Shown here piece after piece: positions 1 to 5,232 of a DNA stretch of 8,875 nt; positions within the stretch are counted from its first letter, which is position 1; each line of letters begins with the position of its first letter. Made by a program: the position numbers and the translations under genes. The notes beneath the pieces are model-generated. The model ran no database searches and was not told the DNA's origin. It saw only the letters and a list, made by a program, of their open reading frames with translations. The stretch covers positions 1 to 8,875 of the forward strand of contig MNVC01000035.1 in NCBI GenBank assembly GCA_001871435.1. The letters are read 5' to 3'. This DNA is from Candidatus Magasanikbacteria bacterium CG1_02_32_51. GTDB lineage: Bacteria > Patescibacteriota > Patescibacteriia > Magasanikbacterales > UBA922.

Positions 1-163
1 TAAATCCAGCTTCTACAAATATTATATTTGGACTAGAACCTTCTTCTAGGTATTGGCTAATAGCCAATACTTTAAACTCTTCGCTGTAAGTAATGGAAGT
101 AGAACTACATCTTACTACATTCTCGTTACTTAACAATTCTTTTATTTGTTCTTGGTTAAACAT
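1..163 (-). CDS. HTH / transposase-OrfA-like protein, N-terminal part only
   Basis: The frame opens with ATG at 163 and stays open for 54 codons to the window edge, so only the N-terminus is seen. The protein begins MFNQEQIKELLSNENVVRCS and continues through ITYSEEFKVLAISQYLEEG to SPNIIFVEAGF. The EEFKVLAISQYLEEG stretch followed by SPNIIF resembles the start of the helix-turn-helix found in IS3-type OrfA proteins and related small HTH proteins. From memory, near-identical N-termini occur in proteins of uncharacterised bacteria labelled HTH or transposase-like. I infer DNA binding, but the recognition helix and the rest of the protein lie outside the window. No Shine-Dalgarno precedes the ATG. 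It is separated from the upstream methyltransferase gene by a strong terminator, so it is probably transcribed on its own. Confidence 0.6.
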   Translation of the reverse strand, partial: MFNQEQIKELLSNENVVRCSSTSITYSEEFKVLAISQYLEEGSSPNIIFVEAGF

Positions 164-186
164 AGTTTGGTAAATTATTATTTTAC

Positions 187-207
187 TTATGGTATTTTAC
201 ACCATAA
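187..207. repeat. Short inverted repeat upstream of the HTH gene
   Basis: Two 7-bp arms, ttatggt at 187-193 and accataa at 201-207, surround a 7-bp AT-rich spacer, about 24 bp upstream of the HTH-like ATG. On the minus strand the spacer yields TAAAAT, a possible -10 box. An operator bound by the downstream HTH protein is conceivable. In DNA this AT-rich a 7-bp inverted repeat can also arise by chance. Confidence 0.25.
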
Positions 208-210
208 CTT

Positions 211-240
211 AAAAAGTAGACACTTTCGTGTCTACTTTTT
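211..240 (-). terminator. Rho-independent terminator after the methyltransferase gene
   Basis: Arms aaaaagtagacac (211-223) and gtgtctacttttt (228-240) are perfectly complementary over 13 bp. On the minus strand the loop is GAAA, a GNRA tetraloop, and the 3' arm ends in a T5 run. It lies about 50 bp past the stop codon of the methyltransferase gene and before the next start. The stem is symmetric enough to work on the plus strand too, but no plus-strand gene needs it. Confidence 0.85.
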
Positions 241-288
241 GGGGCCCAGTTCACCTCAGGTAGTTTCTTGCTTCTTATTTATTAATCG

Positions 289-1251
289 TCACTTCTTCTT
301 TATCTTTACCACAAAAAATCCTTCAATATATTTGTCAGGTAAAATTCGACAACAATTGTTTATCTCTTTATCAAATTTTATGTCTCTCCATTCAGGTAAA
401 CTTCTACTTTTTTCAAGACCCTTTATTTCAATTTTTTCTATTTCCAATTCTGCACCAAATTTTTCTTTGAGCCACACAATTTGACTTTCATTTTCTTCAG
501 GCGCAAAAGTACAAGTAGAATACACCAACATACCACCTTTCTTCAGACAAGACCAAGCAGAGAATAATAATTTTTTTTGTAAAAAAGCATGATCTTTAAT
601 ATTTTTTTCATTCCAATAAGAATAACTACGACGATCAGACAAATCTATTCTAGCTTCAGCACTACAAGGAGCATCAAGCAAAACCTTATCAAAATAATCT
701 TTATATTTTTCAAAAATTTTTATTCCATCTTCATTTATTAGTTCAAACTTCCAATCTTCTTTTTTCTCATCAATTATTCCCAGTAAATTCATATTGTGAA
801 CCAGCTTTTCAAAACGAATTTTGTCTATTTCATTGGCAACTAATTCTCCATTTTTATTCATCATCATAGCAATCTGACTAGTTTTACTGCCAGGAGCTGA
901 GGTCAAATCCAAAACTTTATCCCCTACTTTTGGATCTAATACTATGACAGGCACCATACTGGCCAGACTTTGTAGATAGATTTTTCCATCAATAAATAAA
1001 TCCGTTTTCATTAGTTCAGACTGACTTTTGTTTTCTAGAATAAAAGCATCGGCAAACCAAGCTACTCTTTTTACTTTGAAACCATTTTGTTGTAATTTTT
1101 GTAAAACTTCTACCTTACCATTTTTCAAAGTATTTACTCGAAAAGTAGTCTGACGTGCTTTGAAAGTAGTCAAAATTTTTTGTAAATTACTTTTTCCAAA
1201 AATCAGATCTAAACGATCTAATAATTTTTCTGGTAAATTTATTTTGGACAT
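289..1251 (-). CDS. NOL1/NOP2/Sun-family RNA (cytosine-5) methyltransferase, short form
   Basis: Predicted cytosolic enzyme that transfers a methyl group from S-adenosylmethionine to C5 of a cytosine in rRNA or tRNA. Visible in 320 residues: the FRVNTLK element (about 37-43) typical of the family N-terminus, YLQSLASMVP (92-101), the SAM-binding motif VLDLTSAPGSKT (113-124), DAPCS with Cys196 (193-197), and STCTFAPEENE with Cys247 (245-255). The TC cysteine is the usual nucleophile and the PC cysteine assists product release. The C-terminus ends CCRILPDKYIEGFF, matching the family's RILP...GFF close. It lacks the NusB-like N-domain of RsmB (about 430 aa) and the C-terminal extension of RsmF (about 480 aa), so the target cannot be named. 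The usual APGGKT is APGSKT here. The stop is TGA. It starts 48 bp after the small membrane gene and is probably co-transcribed with it. Confidence 0.9.
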   Translation of the reverse strand: MSKINLPEKLLDRLDLIFGKSNLQKILTTFKARQTTFRVNTLKNGKVEVLQKLQQNGFKVKRVAWFADAFILENKSQSELMKTDLFIDGKIYLQSLASMVPVIVLDPKVGDKVLDLTSAPGSKTSQIAMMMNKNGELVANEIDKIRFEKLVHNMNLLGIIDEKKEDWKFELINEDGIKIFEKYKDYFDKVLLDAPCSAEARIDLSDRRSYSYWNEKNIKDHAFLQKKLLFSAWSCLKKGGMLVYSTCTFAPEENESQIVWLKEKFGAELEIEKIEIKGLEKSRSLPEWRDIKFDKEINNCCRILPDKYIEGFFVVKIKKK

Positions 1252-1299
1252 AGTTTTTCTAATTCAAACCACTAGATAGCCTTATAAAACCTCACTTTT

Positions 1300-1461
1300 T
1301 TATTTTAATGGTTTTTTAAAATTAAAATCCGCCCAAAGAGATAATATACCCAAAGCCAGAAAAAGTGTCGCCTCTAACCAATTTTGTTTTTGAACAGCTT
1401 CAATGAGAGCAATGCCAAAAAAAATTATAAATACTGCAAAGTTTGTGAACTTTAAATTCAT
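1300..1461 (-). CDS. Small two-helix membrane protein, 53 aa, unknown function
   Basis: An ATG at 1461 opens a 53-codon frame ending TAA at 1300. The product begins MNLKFTNF, then has a hydrophobic stretch (about residues 9-23, AVFIIFFGIALIEAV), a short polar turn (QKQNWLE), a second hydrophobic stretch (about 31-45, ATLFLALGILSLWAD), and a basic tail NFKKPLK. This is the composition of a helical-hairpin inner-membrane protein. No family is recognised. Support for a real gene: the amphipathic layout, a good promoter about 33 nt upstream of the start (1501-1530), and the position between a tRNA and a co-directional gene 48 bp downstream. Against: no Shine-Dalgarno, although most genes here lack one. 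The alternative is a non-coding leader of the methyltransferase transcript. Confidence 0.6.
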   Translation of the reverse strand: MNLKFTNFAVFIIFFGIALIEAVQKQNWLEATLFLALGILSLWADFNFKKPLK

Positions 1462-1500
1462 AGAGTTATGAGTTGAATTAAAAAATTTTTGATACTTTTT

Positions 1501-1530
1501 ATTATATTCCTATCAGTTAAAATTTGCCAA
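1501..1530 (-). promoter_or_regulatory. Sigma-70-type promoter for the small membrane gene and methyltransferase
   Basis: Reading the minus strand, TTGGCA (1530-1525, five of six to TTGACA) is followed after 18 bp by a perfect TATAAT (1506-1501). The predicted transcription start is near 1494, giving a leader of about 33 nt before the ATG at 1461. The -35 box lies 2 bp past the CCA end of tRNA-Ser, so this promoter restarts transcription immediately after the tRNA. Confidence 0.6.
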
Positions 1531-1532
1531 TC

Positions 1533-1622
1533 TGGCGGAGAGTGAGAGATTCGAACTCTCGATACCCTTTCGGATATGCCACCTTTCCAAGGTGGTGCAC
1601 TCGACCACTATGCGAACTCTCC
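1533..1622 (-). tRNA. tRNA-Ser (anticodon GGA)
   Basis: On the minus strand a complete 90-nt class II tRNA folds. The acceptor is GGAGAGT with ACTCTCC. The D arm is GCA/TGC with TAGTGGTCGAG as loop. The anticodon stem CCACC/GGTGG carries loop TTGGAAA, with anticodon GGA at 1588-1586. A long variable arm, ATATCC/GGGTAT with a GAAA loop, is the serine hallmark. The T arm is GAGAG-TTCGAAT-CTCTC, then discriminator G. The 3' CCA is encoded (1535-1533). The anticodon reads UCC and UCU codons. The AGTC repeat array begins only 5 bp upstream of the tRNA 5' end, so its promoter must lie in or beyond that array. I could not pick out a convincing one. Confidence 0.97.
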
Positions 1623-1689
1623 AGATTAGTCAAAAGTCCTTAAAGTCAAAAGTCCTTAAAGTCCATAAGGTCTAAAGTCTTTAAAAAAT

Positions 1690-1718
1690 AAAAGCTGACG
1701 CTACTAGTCTAAGCTTTT
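1690..1718 (-). terminator. Possible second terminator hairpin between the LOG gene and tRNA-Ser
   Basis: Arms aaaagct (1690-1696) and agctttt (1712-1718) pair over 7 bp around a 15-nt loop that can itself form a gac/gtc pairing. On the minus strand the 3' arm is followed by ATTTTTT. It is weaker than the neighbouring hairpin at 1722-1757 and may be a backup, or just part of the repeat block. Confidence 0.4.
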
Positions 1719-1721
1719 TTC

Positions 1722-1757
1722 AAAAAAAAGTCAAAAGCAACGATGGCTTTTGACTTT
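1722..1757 (-). terminator. Rho-independent terminator of the LOG-domain gene
   Basis: Arms aaagtcaaaagc (1727-1738) and gcttttgacttt (1746-1757) are perfectly complementary over 12 bp with a 7-nt loop. Reading the minus strand, the stem is followed by a run of T (from the A8 tract at 1722-1729). It lies about 40 bp downstream of the LOG-domain stop codon. The stem sequence is itself made of the AGTCAAAAG repeat unit of the surrounding array. Confidence 0.8.
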
Positions 1758-1798
1758 ATGGACTTTACAAACTTTACAAACTTTATGGACTACTAAGA

Positions 1799-3154
1799 CT
1801 ACTTACGAAAATCATTTATAAGATCCATCGCACTATCTACATTATCCACAATCTGATAAATTTCATCATCTTCATCCCCTGTTGTCTCAAATTCATGCAC
1901 AAAAATTTGCTTTATAAAAGCATGAAGTGGCCCCCAGAAATCATGACCAAAAAGAATTACAGGAATACGTTCCATTTTCTTAGTCTGAATAAGAGTTAAC
2001 ACTTCGAAAAGCTGGTGTAATGTTCCAAAACCACCAGGGAAAAAGACAAAGGCTTTGGATGGTGCAGTAATAATTAATTTACGAGTAAAAGGAAAATTAA
2101 AACTGATAGCTTTTTTGACATAAGCATTGTAATTATCTCTACTACCATGTTTCATACTAATTCCAATAGATTCTCCACCCATTTCAAAAGCACCTTTGTT
2201 GGCTGCTTCCATAATTCCAGTGCCACCACCAGTAATTGTCATAAAATTATTTTTAGCCAAAGCTCTACCCAATTGATAAGCAGACTCATAATATGGAGAG
2301 TCTTTACTCATAGAGCGAGTACCCAAGACTGTAACATCTTCAATCATACCAGTCAAAAATTCAAAACCTTCTACCAACTCCGCCATAATTTTGAAAATTT
2401 TCCAATCAGTGCCACCATCTTCACAATGAAAATTAGTTGGATCAAGTTCACAGACATTGACTGGTTCTTTTATATCTTTGATAAATTCAAAAGCTTCTTG
2501 CGCTGTCTCTACCACATGCCAACTATTTATTTCTTCTATAGTAATAGAACCAAAAGGCACAGATTTATTTTTCAAAAAATCCAAAAGTGGTTGCCAAAAT
2601 TCTTTACCTACCAAAATTATTGGAGAACGTTGCATCTTGCCCAATTCCATCAAATCTACTACTTCAAAAAATTCATCCATTGTGCCAAAACCACCAGGAA
2701 AATAAATAAAAGCGTTGGATGGTGAAATAAGCATCACCTTGCGAGTAAAGAAATAATAAAAAGCTGTAGAATATTTGACATAAGGATTGATACGTTGTTC
2801 AAAAGGCAATTGAATATTTAGACCTACTGAATTTCCACCAGCCTCAAAAGCACCTTTGTTGGAAGCTTCCATAATACCAGGACCACCACCAGTAATCACA
2901 GTAAAACCATTTTTACCCAAAAGAGTACCAATTTGTTCGGCTATTTTATAAAATTTATTTTCTGGTTTGATACGAGCTGAACCAAGTATAGTAACTTCAC
3001 GTTCCATCTGAGATAAGAATTGATAACCTTCCACAAACTCCGACATAATACGAAAAATACGCCATGATTCACGAAAATCACCACTTTCGTTTAGGGCATA
3101 ACTAAAATCTTTCTTGACAACTTGTTGTTTTTTTTTGATGGTCTCCTTTTTCAT
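1799..3154 (-). CDS. Tandem LOG-domain (TIGR00730-type) Rossmann-fold protein, probable nucleotide phosphoribohydrolase
   Basis: Family members cleave nucleoside 5'-monophosphates to a free base and ribose 5-phosphate; plant and some bacterial forms act on cytokinin ribotides. Usual single-domain length is about 180-250 aa. This one is 451 aa and contains two copies offset by exactly 220 residues. Copy 1 has WRIFRIMSEFVEG (31-43), GGGPGIMEA (89-97), TRK (137-139) and PGGFGTMDE (153-161). Copy 2 has WKIFKIMAELVEG (251-263), GGGTGIMEA (309-317), TRK (357-359) and PGGFGTLHQ (373-381). The family's catalytic pair is the Arg of the (T/E)RK element and the final Glu of PGGxGTxxE. Copy 1 keeps both (R138, E161). 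Copy 2 keeps R358 but has Gln381. I infer that copy 1 is active and copy 2 is structural or regulatory. The first 17 residues are lysine-rich. The stop is TAG and no Shine-Dalgarno is visible. The true base substrate is unknown. Confidence 0.9.
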   Translation of the reverse strand: MKKETIKKKQQVVKKDFSYALNESGDFRESWRIFRIMSEFVEGYQFLSQMEREVTILGSARIKPENKFYKIAEQIGTLLGKNGFTVITGGGPGIMEASNKGAFEAGGNSVGLNIQLPFEQRINPYVKYSTAFYYFFTRKVMLISPSNAFIYFPGGFGTMDEFFEVVDLMELGKMQRSPIILVGKEFWQPLLDFLKNKSVPFGSITIEEINSWHVVETAQEAFEFIKDIKEPVNVCELDPTNFHCEDGGTDWKIFKIMAELVEGFEFLTGMIEDVTVLGTRSMSKDSPYYESAYQLGRALAKNNFMTITGGGTGIMEAANKGAFEMGGESIGISMKHGSRDNYNAYVKKAISFNFPFTRKLIITAPSKAFVFFPGGFGTLHQLFEVLTLIQTKKMERIPVILFGHDFWGPLHAFIKQIFVHEFETTGDEDDEIYQIVDNVDSAMDLINDFRK

Positions 3155-3163
3155 ATATTATAG

Positions 3164-3250
3164 TTAATCCTGAGGAATTTCGACGCGAAGCAAGTCGAAA
3201 TGACGTGAGGATCTGTGGATTCTGAAAGACACTGTACCACTGACCCACTG
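3164..3250. repeat. TTTCGAC hairpin element plus three CACTG copies in the gatA-LOG gap
   Basis: The 145-bp gap 3155-3299 holds no credible gene. Arms atttcgac (3177-3184) and gtcgaaat (3194-3201) pair perfectly over 8 bp around gcgaagcaa. The direct repeat tgagga flanks them at 3171-3176 and 3206-3211. This is far more GC-rich than its surroundings and resembles palindromic intergenic elements scattered in many environmental genomes (recollection, not checked). Next to it cactg recurs three times with an exact 8-bp period (3230-3234, 3238-3242, 3246-3250). No T-run follows the hairpin on the minus strand, so it is not a typical gatA terminator. Confidence 0.5.
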
Positions 3251-3299
3251 TTCCATTGTTAATTATTTGGAAATATATATTTTTCAAAATAAAATTTAA

Positions 3300-4769
3300 T
3301 TATACACCCTCCACCAAACTCGCAAAATTAAGGAGTTTTTCCTCACCTAATCTAGGACCAATTATTTGTATTCCAACTGGCAAATTTTTACTATCTTTGC
3401 CACAAGGAACAGAAATAGCAGGCAAACCAGCGACTGCACTAGGACTAACAAACATATCAGCCAAATACATAGCCATAATATTTTCTTTCTTTTCACCAAT
3501 ACCAAAAGCAGTAAAAGGTGAAGTTGGGGTAAGAAGCAAATCTACCTGAGCAAAAGCTTGATTGAAATCTTCAATAATCAGTGTTCTTACTTTTTGTGCT
3601 TTGTTATAATAAGCATCATAATAACCAGAAGACAAACTATAAGTACCAACCATAATACGACGTTTTACTTCTTCGGGAAAACCTTCCCCACGGGATTTGG
3701 CATAAATGTTGTACAAGTCATGTGCTTCACTAGATCTCACACCATAGCGCACCCCATCAAGACGACCAAGGTTGGAGCTGTCTTCGCTAGGTACAATAAT
3801 ATAATAAACAGGCAGTCCATATTTAGTATAAGGCAAAGAAACTTCTTTGAATTCAACTTCTAAACTTTTATTTTTTTTGATTGTTTCAATTTTATTTTCA
3901 ATTATTTTTTTGACTTCATCATTCATACCTTCAGCTTCTCCACCCGAGACGGATCCGCCTTGAACGGAAAAATATTCTTTTGGTAAACCAATTACAAATT
4001 TATTTTTTTTATTCAAATTTTTACTATACTTTGGTACTTTGTCAATTATAGTTGTAGCGTCCTTGTCATCTTGTCCAGCCATTACTTCCATGAGTATAGC
4101 AACATCCTCTACAGTCTTCCCCATTGGTCCAACAGTGTCTAATGAACTAGCCATTGCCATAATACCATAACGAGAATTACGACCATAGTTTGGACGAAGT
4201 CCCACAATACCACAAAAACTAGCTGGCTGACGAATAGAGCCACCCGTATCTTCGCCAATAGCAAAAATACATTGATTATCCGCCACAGCTGCTGCTGAAC
4301 CACCTGAAGAACCCCCAGAGACTTTGGTAAGATCGTGTGGATTGGCTACATGTCCATACATTGAATTTTCATTGCTAGCGCCATGACCAAAAGCATCACA
4401 ATTATTCTTACCAACAAGCACAGCACCTTGAGCACGAATCTTAACAATCACCGTGGCTTCAAAAGGTGGTACATAATTATCCAAAATTTTGGCTGATCCA
4501 GTCGAACGAAGATCTAGAGTATCAATAGCGTCTTTGACTGCAAAAGGAATACCAGTCAATATTTGTTGTTTGCCACTAGCAATTATCTCATCAGCTTTTT
4601 TGGCTTCTGCCAAAGCACTGCTTTCAAAAATAGAAACAAAAGCATTGATATCTTTGTTTCTTTTTTTTATTCTTTCTAAACAAGCTTTGGTCAAATCTAC
4701 AGAAGTAAATTCTCCTTTTTTCAAACCTTCGTAAGCTTCTTTAATTGTAAGTTCATTTAATTTTTTCAT
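3300..4769 (-). CDS. gatA: Asp-tRNA(Asn)/Glu-tRNA(Gln) amidotransferase subunit A
   Basis: GatA is the amidase subunit of GatCAB. It hydrolyses glutamine and passes ammonia to GatB, which amidates misacylated Glu-tRNA(Gln) or Asp-tRNA(Asn). The 489-residue product is normal length. The Ser-cis-Ser-Lys catalytic triad is visible: Lys79 in FAVKD, Ser154 in the SGGSSGGSAAAVA signature (151-163), and Ser178 in EDTGGSIRQPA. The numbering equals that of characterised bacterial GatA, which supports the ATG at 4769 over the in-frame ATG at 4859 that would overlap gatC. The usual MDEFAMG segment reads CDAFGHG (124-130), a variant I associate with Patescibacteria. An unusual glycine-rich insertion, GGSVSGGEAEG (271-281), follows LPKEYF. 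gatC lies 61 bp upstream. gatB is not in the window. No Shine-Dalgarno is visible and the stop is TAA. Confidence 0.97.
   Translation of the reverse strand: MKKLNELTIKEAYEGLKKGEFTSVDLTKACLERIKKRNKDINAFVSIFESSALAEAKKADEIIASGKQQILTGIPFAVKDAIDTLDLRSTGSAKILDNYVPPFEATVIVKIRAQGAVLVGKNNCDAFGHGASNENSMYGHVANPHDLTKVSGGSSGGSAAAVADNQCIFAIGEDTGGSIRQPASFCGIVGLRPNYGRNSRYGIMAMASSLDTVGPMGKTVEDVAILMEVMAGQDDKDATTIIDKVPKYSKNLNKKNKFVIGLPKEYFSVQGGSVSGGEAEGMNDEVKKIIENKIETIKKNKSLEVEFKEVSLPYTKYGLPVYYIIVPSEDSSNLGRLDGVRYGVRSSEAHDLYNIYAKSRGEGFPEEVKRRIMVGTYSLSSGYYDAYYNKAQKVRTLIIEDFNQAFAQVDLLLTPTSPFTAFGIGEKKENIMAMYLADMFVSPSAVAGLPAISVPCGKDSKNLPVGIQIIGPRLGEEKLLNFASLVEGV
3947..3960. repeat. In-frame GC-rich palindromic insertion inside gatA
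   Basis: agacggatccgcct is self-complementary over 14 nt around GGATCC, with one G-T mismatch pair. It lies in a conspicuously GC-rich patch (about 3938-3966) of an AT-rich gene and encodes part of the GGSVSGGEAEG insertion at residues 271-281. The segment falls in a surface-type linker between the catalytic core and the next helix. An inserted mobile palindromic element that kept the frame is the likely origin. Confidence 0.45.
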
Positions 4770-4800
4770 AATAAATATCAGTGTAAATCTAGGTAGAATT

Positions 4801-4848
4801 TCCGCGTTAGTCCGCGTTTCAAAATCCGTCTTAATCAGCGTTTTCAAA
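4801..4848. repeat. Two degenerate 24-bp repeats across the gatC stop codon
   Basis: Segments 4801-4824 and 4825-4848 align over 24 bp with 18 identities. Each is built from a 10-bp piece (tccgcgttag, tccgtcttaa) and a 14-bp piece (tccgcgtttcaaaa, tcagcgttttcaaa). The second copy encodes the last five residues of GatC, FENAD, and its TAA stop. The first fills much of the 61-bp gatC-gatA gap. CCGCG is rare elsewhere in this DNA. Confidence 0.55.
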
Positions 4849-5133
4849 GACAGCATCAACTTTTAGTAAATCACCAACTTTTTCAGGAAAAAGGGTTATC
4901 AATTTTTGTCTTTTTTCTTCTGAAGAATCTGATACTATATCTTCACGCACTATATCTTGCAGACCAGTAACTTGAGTAGTCTCTACTACATCGTCAGTAT
5001 TTACTTGTGACAACATGTTTATATAATCAAAAACAGTGGACAACTGCTCACTGTACATGTCTATTTTTTCCTCTTCTAATTGCAAACGTGCCAAAGTAGC
5101 TATTTGCAAAATTTGTTCTTTGTCCAAGTTCAT
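4831..5133 (-). CDS. gatC: Asp-tRNA(Asn)/Glu-tRNA(Gln) amidotransferase subunit C
   Basis: GatC is the small stabilising subunit that wraps around the GatA-GatB interface of the amidotransferase. The 100-residue product is close to the usual 95-100. Visible features are the N-terminal helical part IATLARLQLEEEKIDMYSEQ (11-30), then FDYINMLSQVNTDDV matching the family's ILDYIxxLxxVDTxxV, VREDIVSDS, and the C-terminal LLKVDAVFE that matches the KVPxVFE end of most GatC proteins. After that end it carries an extra NAD supplied by the 24-bp repeat. ATG at 5133 follows a strong promoter by about 14 nt, without a Shine-Dalgarno. gatA follows 61 bp downstream in the same direction, so the two very likely form an operon. 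Confidence 0.95.
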   Translation of the reverse strand: MNLDKEQILQIATLARLQLEEEKIDMYSEQLSTVFDYINMLSQVNTDDVVETTQVTGLQDIVREDIVSDSSEEKRQKLITLFPEKVGDLLKVDAVFENAD

Positions 5134-5153
5134 AATTGTTTGATAATAGAGAT

Positions 5154-5182
5154 ATTATAGCAAGACACTACCAATATTGCAA
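5154..5182 (-). promoter_or_regulatory. Sigma-70-type promoter of gatCA
   Basis: On the minus strand TTGCAA (5182-5177, four of six to consensus) is followed after exactly 17 bp by a perfect TATAAT (5159-5154). The predicted start near 5147 leaves a leader of only about 14 nt before the gatC ATG at 5133. Confidence 0.7.
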
Positions 5183-5232
5183 GAATAAAAAAAATTACTA
5201 AAAAATAAAATTATAAAGGTTTAGATCTGTTT

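Larger units (their letters stand above)
1628..1795. repeat. AAGTC/GACTT repeat array with inverted halves
   Basis: This fills the gap between tRNA-Ser and the LOG-domain gene. The left half has a perfect 16-bp tandem, agtcaaaagtccttaa at 1628-1643 and 1644-1659, then degenerate copies to about 1682. The right half (1752-1787) is four tandem 9-mers of form (g/a)actttatg or (g/a)actttaca. The right half is largely the reverse complement of the left: the minus-strand version of cttttgactttatggacttt matches ttaaagtccataaggtct around 1656-1673 closely. The whole block could therefore fold into a long imperfect hairpin. Two terminator-like hairpins lie inside. There are no unique spacers, so this is not a CRISPR array. 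Confidence 0.8.

Noticed and set aside
146..484. Plus-strand open frames opposite the methyltransferase, LOG, gatA and ligA genes (e.g. 146-484, 2147-2725, 3256-3549, 6358-6612)
   Set aside because: They are antisense to genes with clear family motifs, have no recognisable domains and have compositions expected of reverse-strand AT-rich code.
1533..1622. tRNA-Ser as an integration (att) site of a mobile element
   Set aside because: No integrase gene and no duplicated tRNA 3' end are seen in the window.
1628..1795. Possible CRISPR array from the tandem AGTC repeats
   Set aside because: Units are 9 and 16 bp, adjacent or degenerate, with no unique spacers and no cas genes nearby.
3102..3287. 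Minus-strand 61-codon frame overlapping the LOG gene start
   Set aside because: It runs through the repeat-bearing gap and out of frame into the LOG gene, with no domain, promoter or ribosome site.
4770..4859. gatA starting at the in-frame ATG at 4859
   Set aside because: It would add 30 residues without family similarity, overlap gatC, and shift the catalytic residues from the usual positions 79/154/178.
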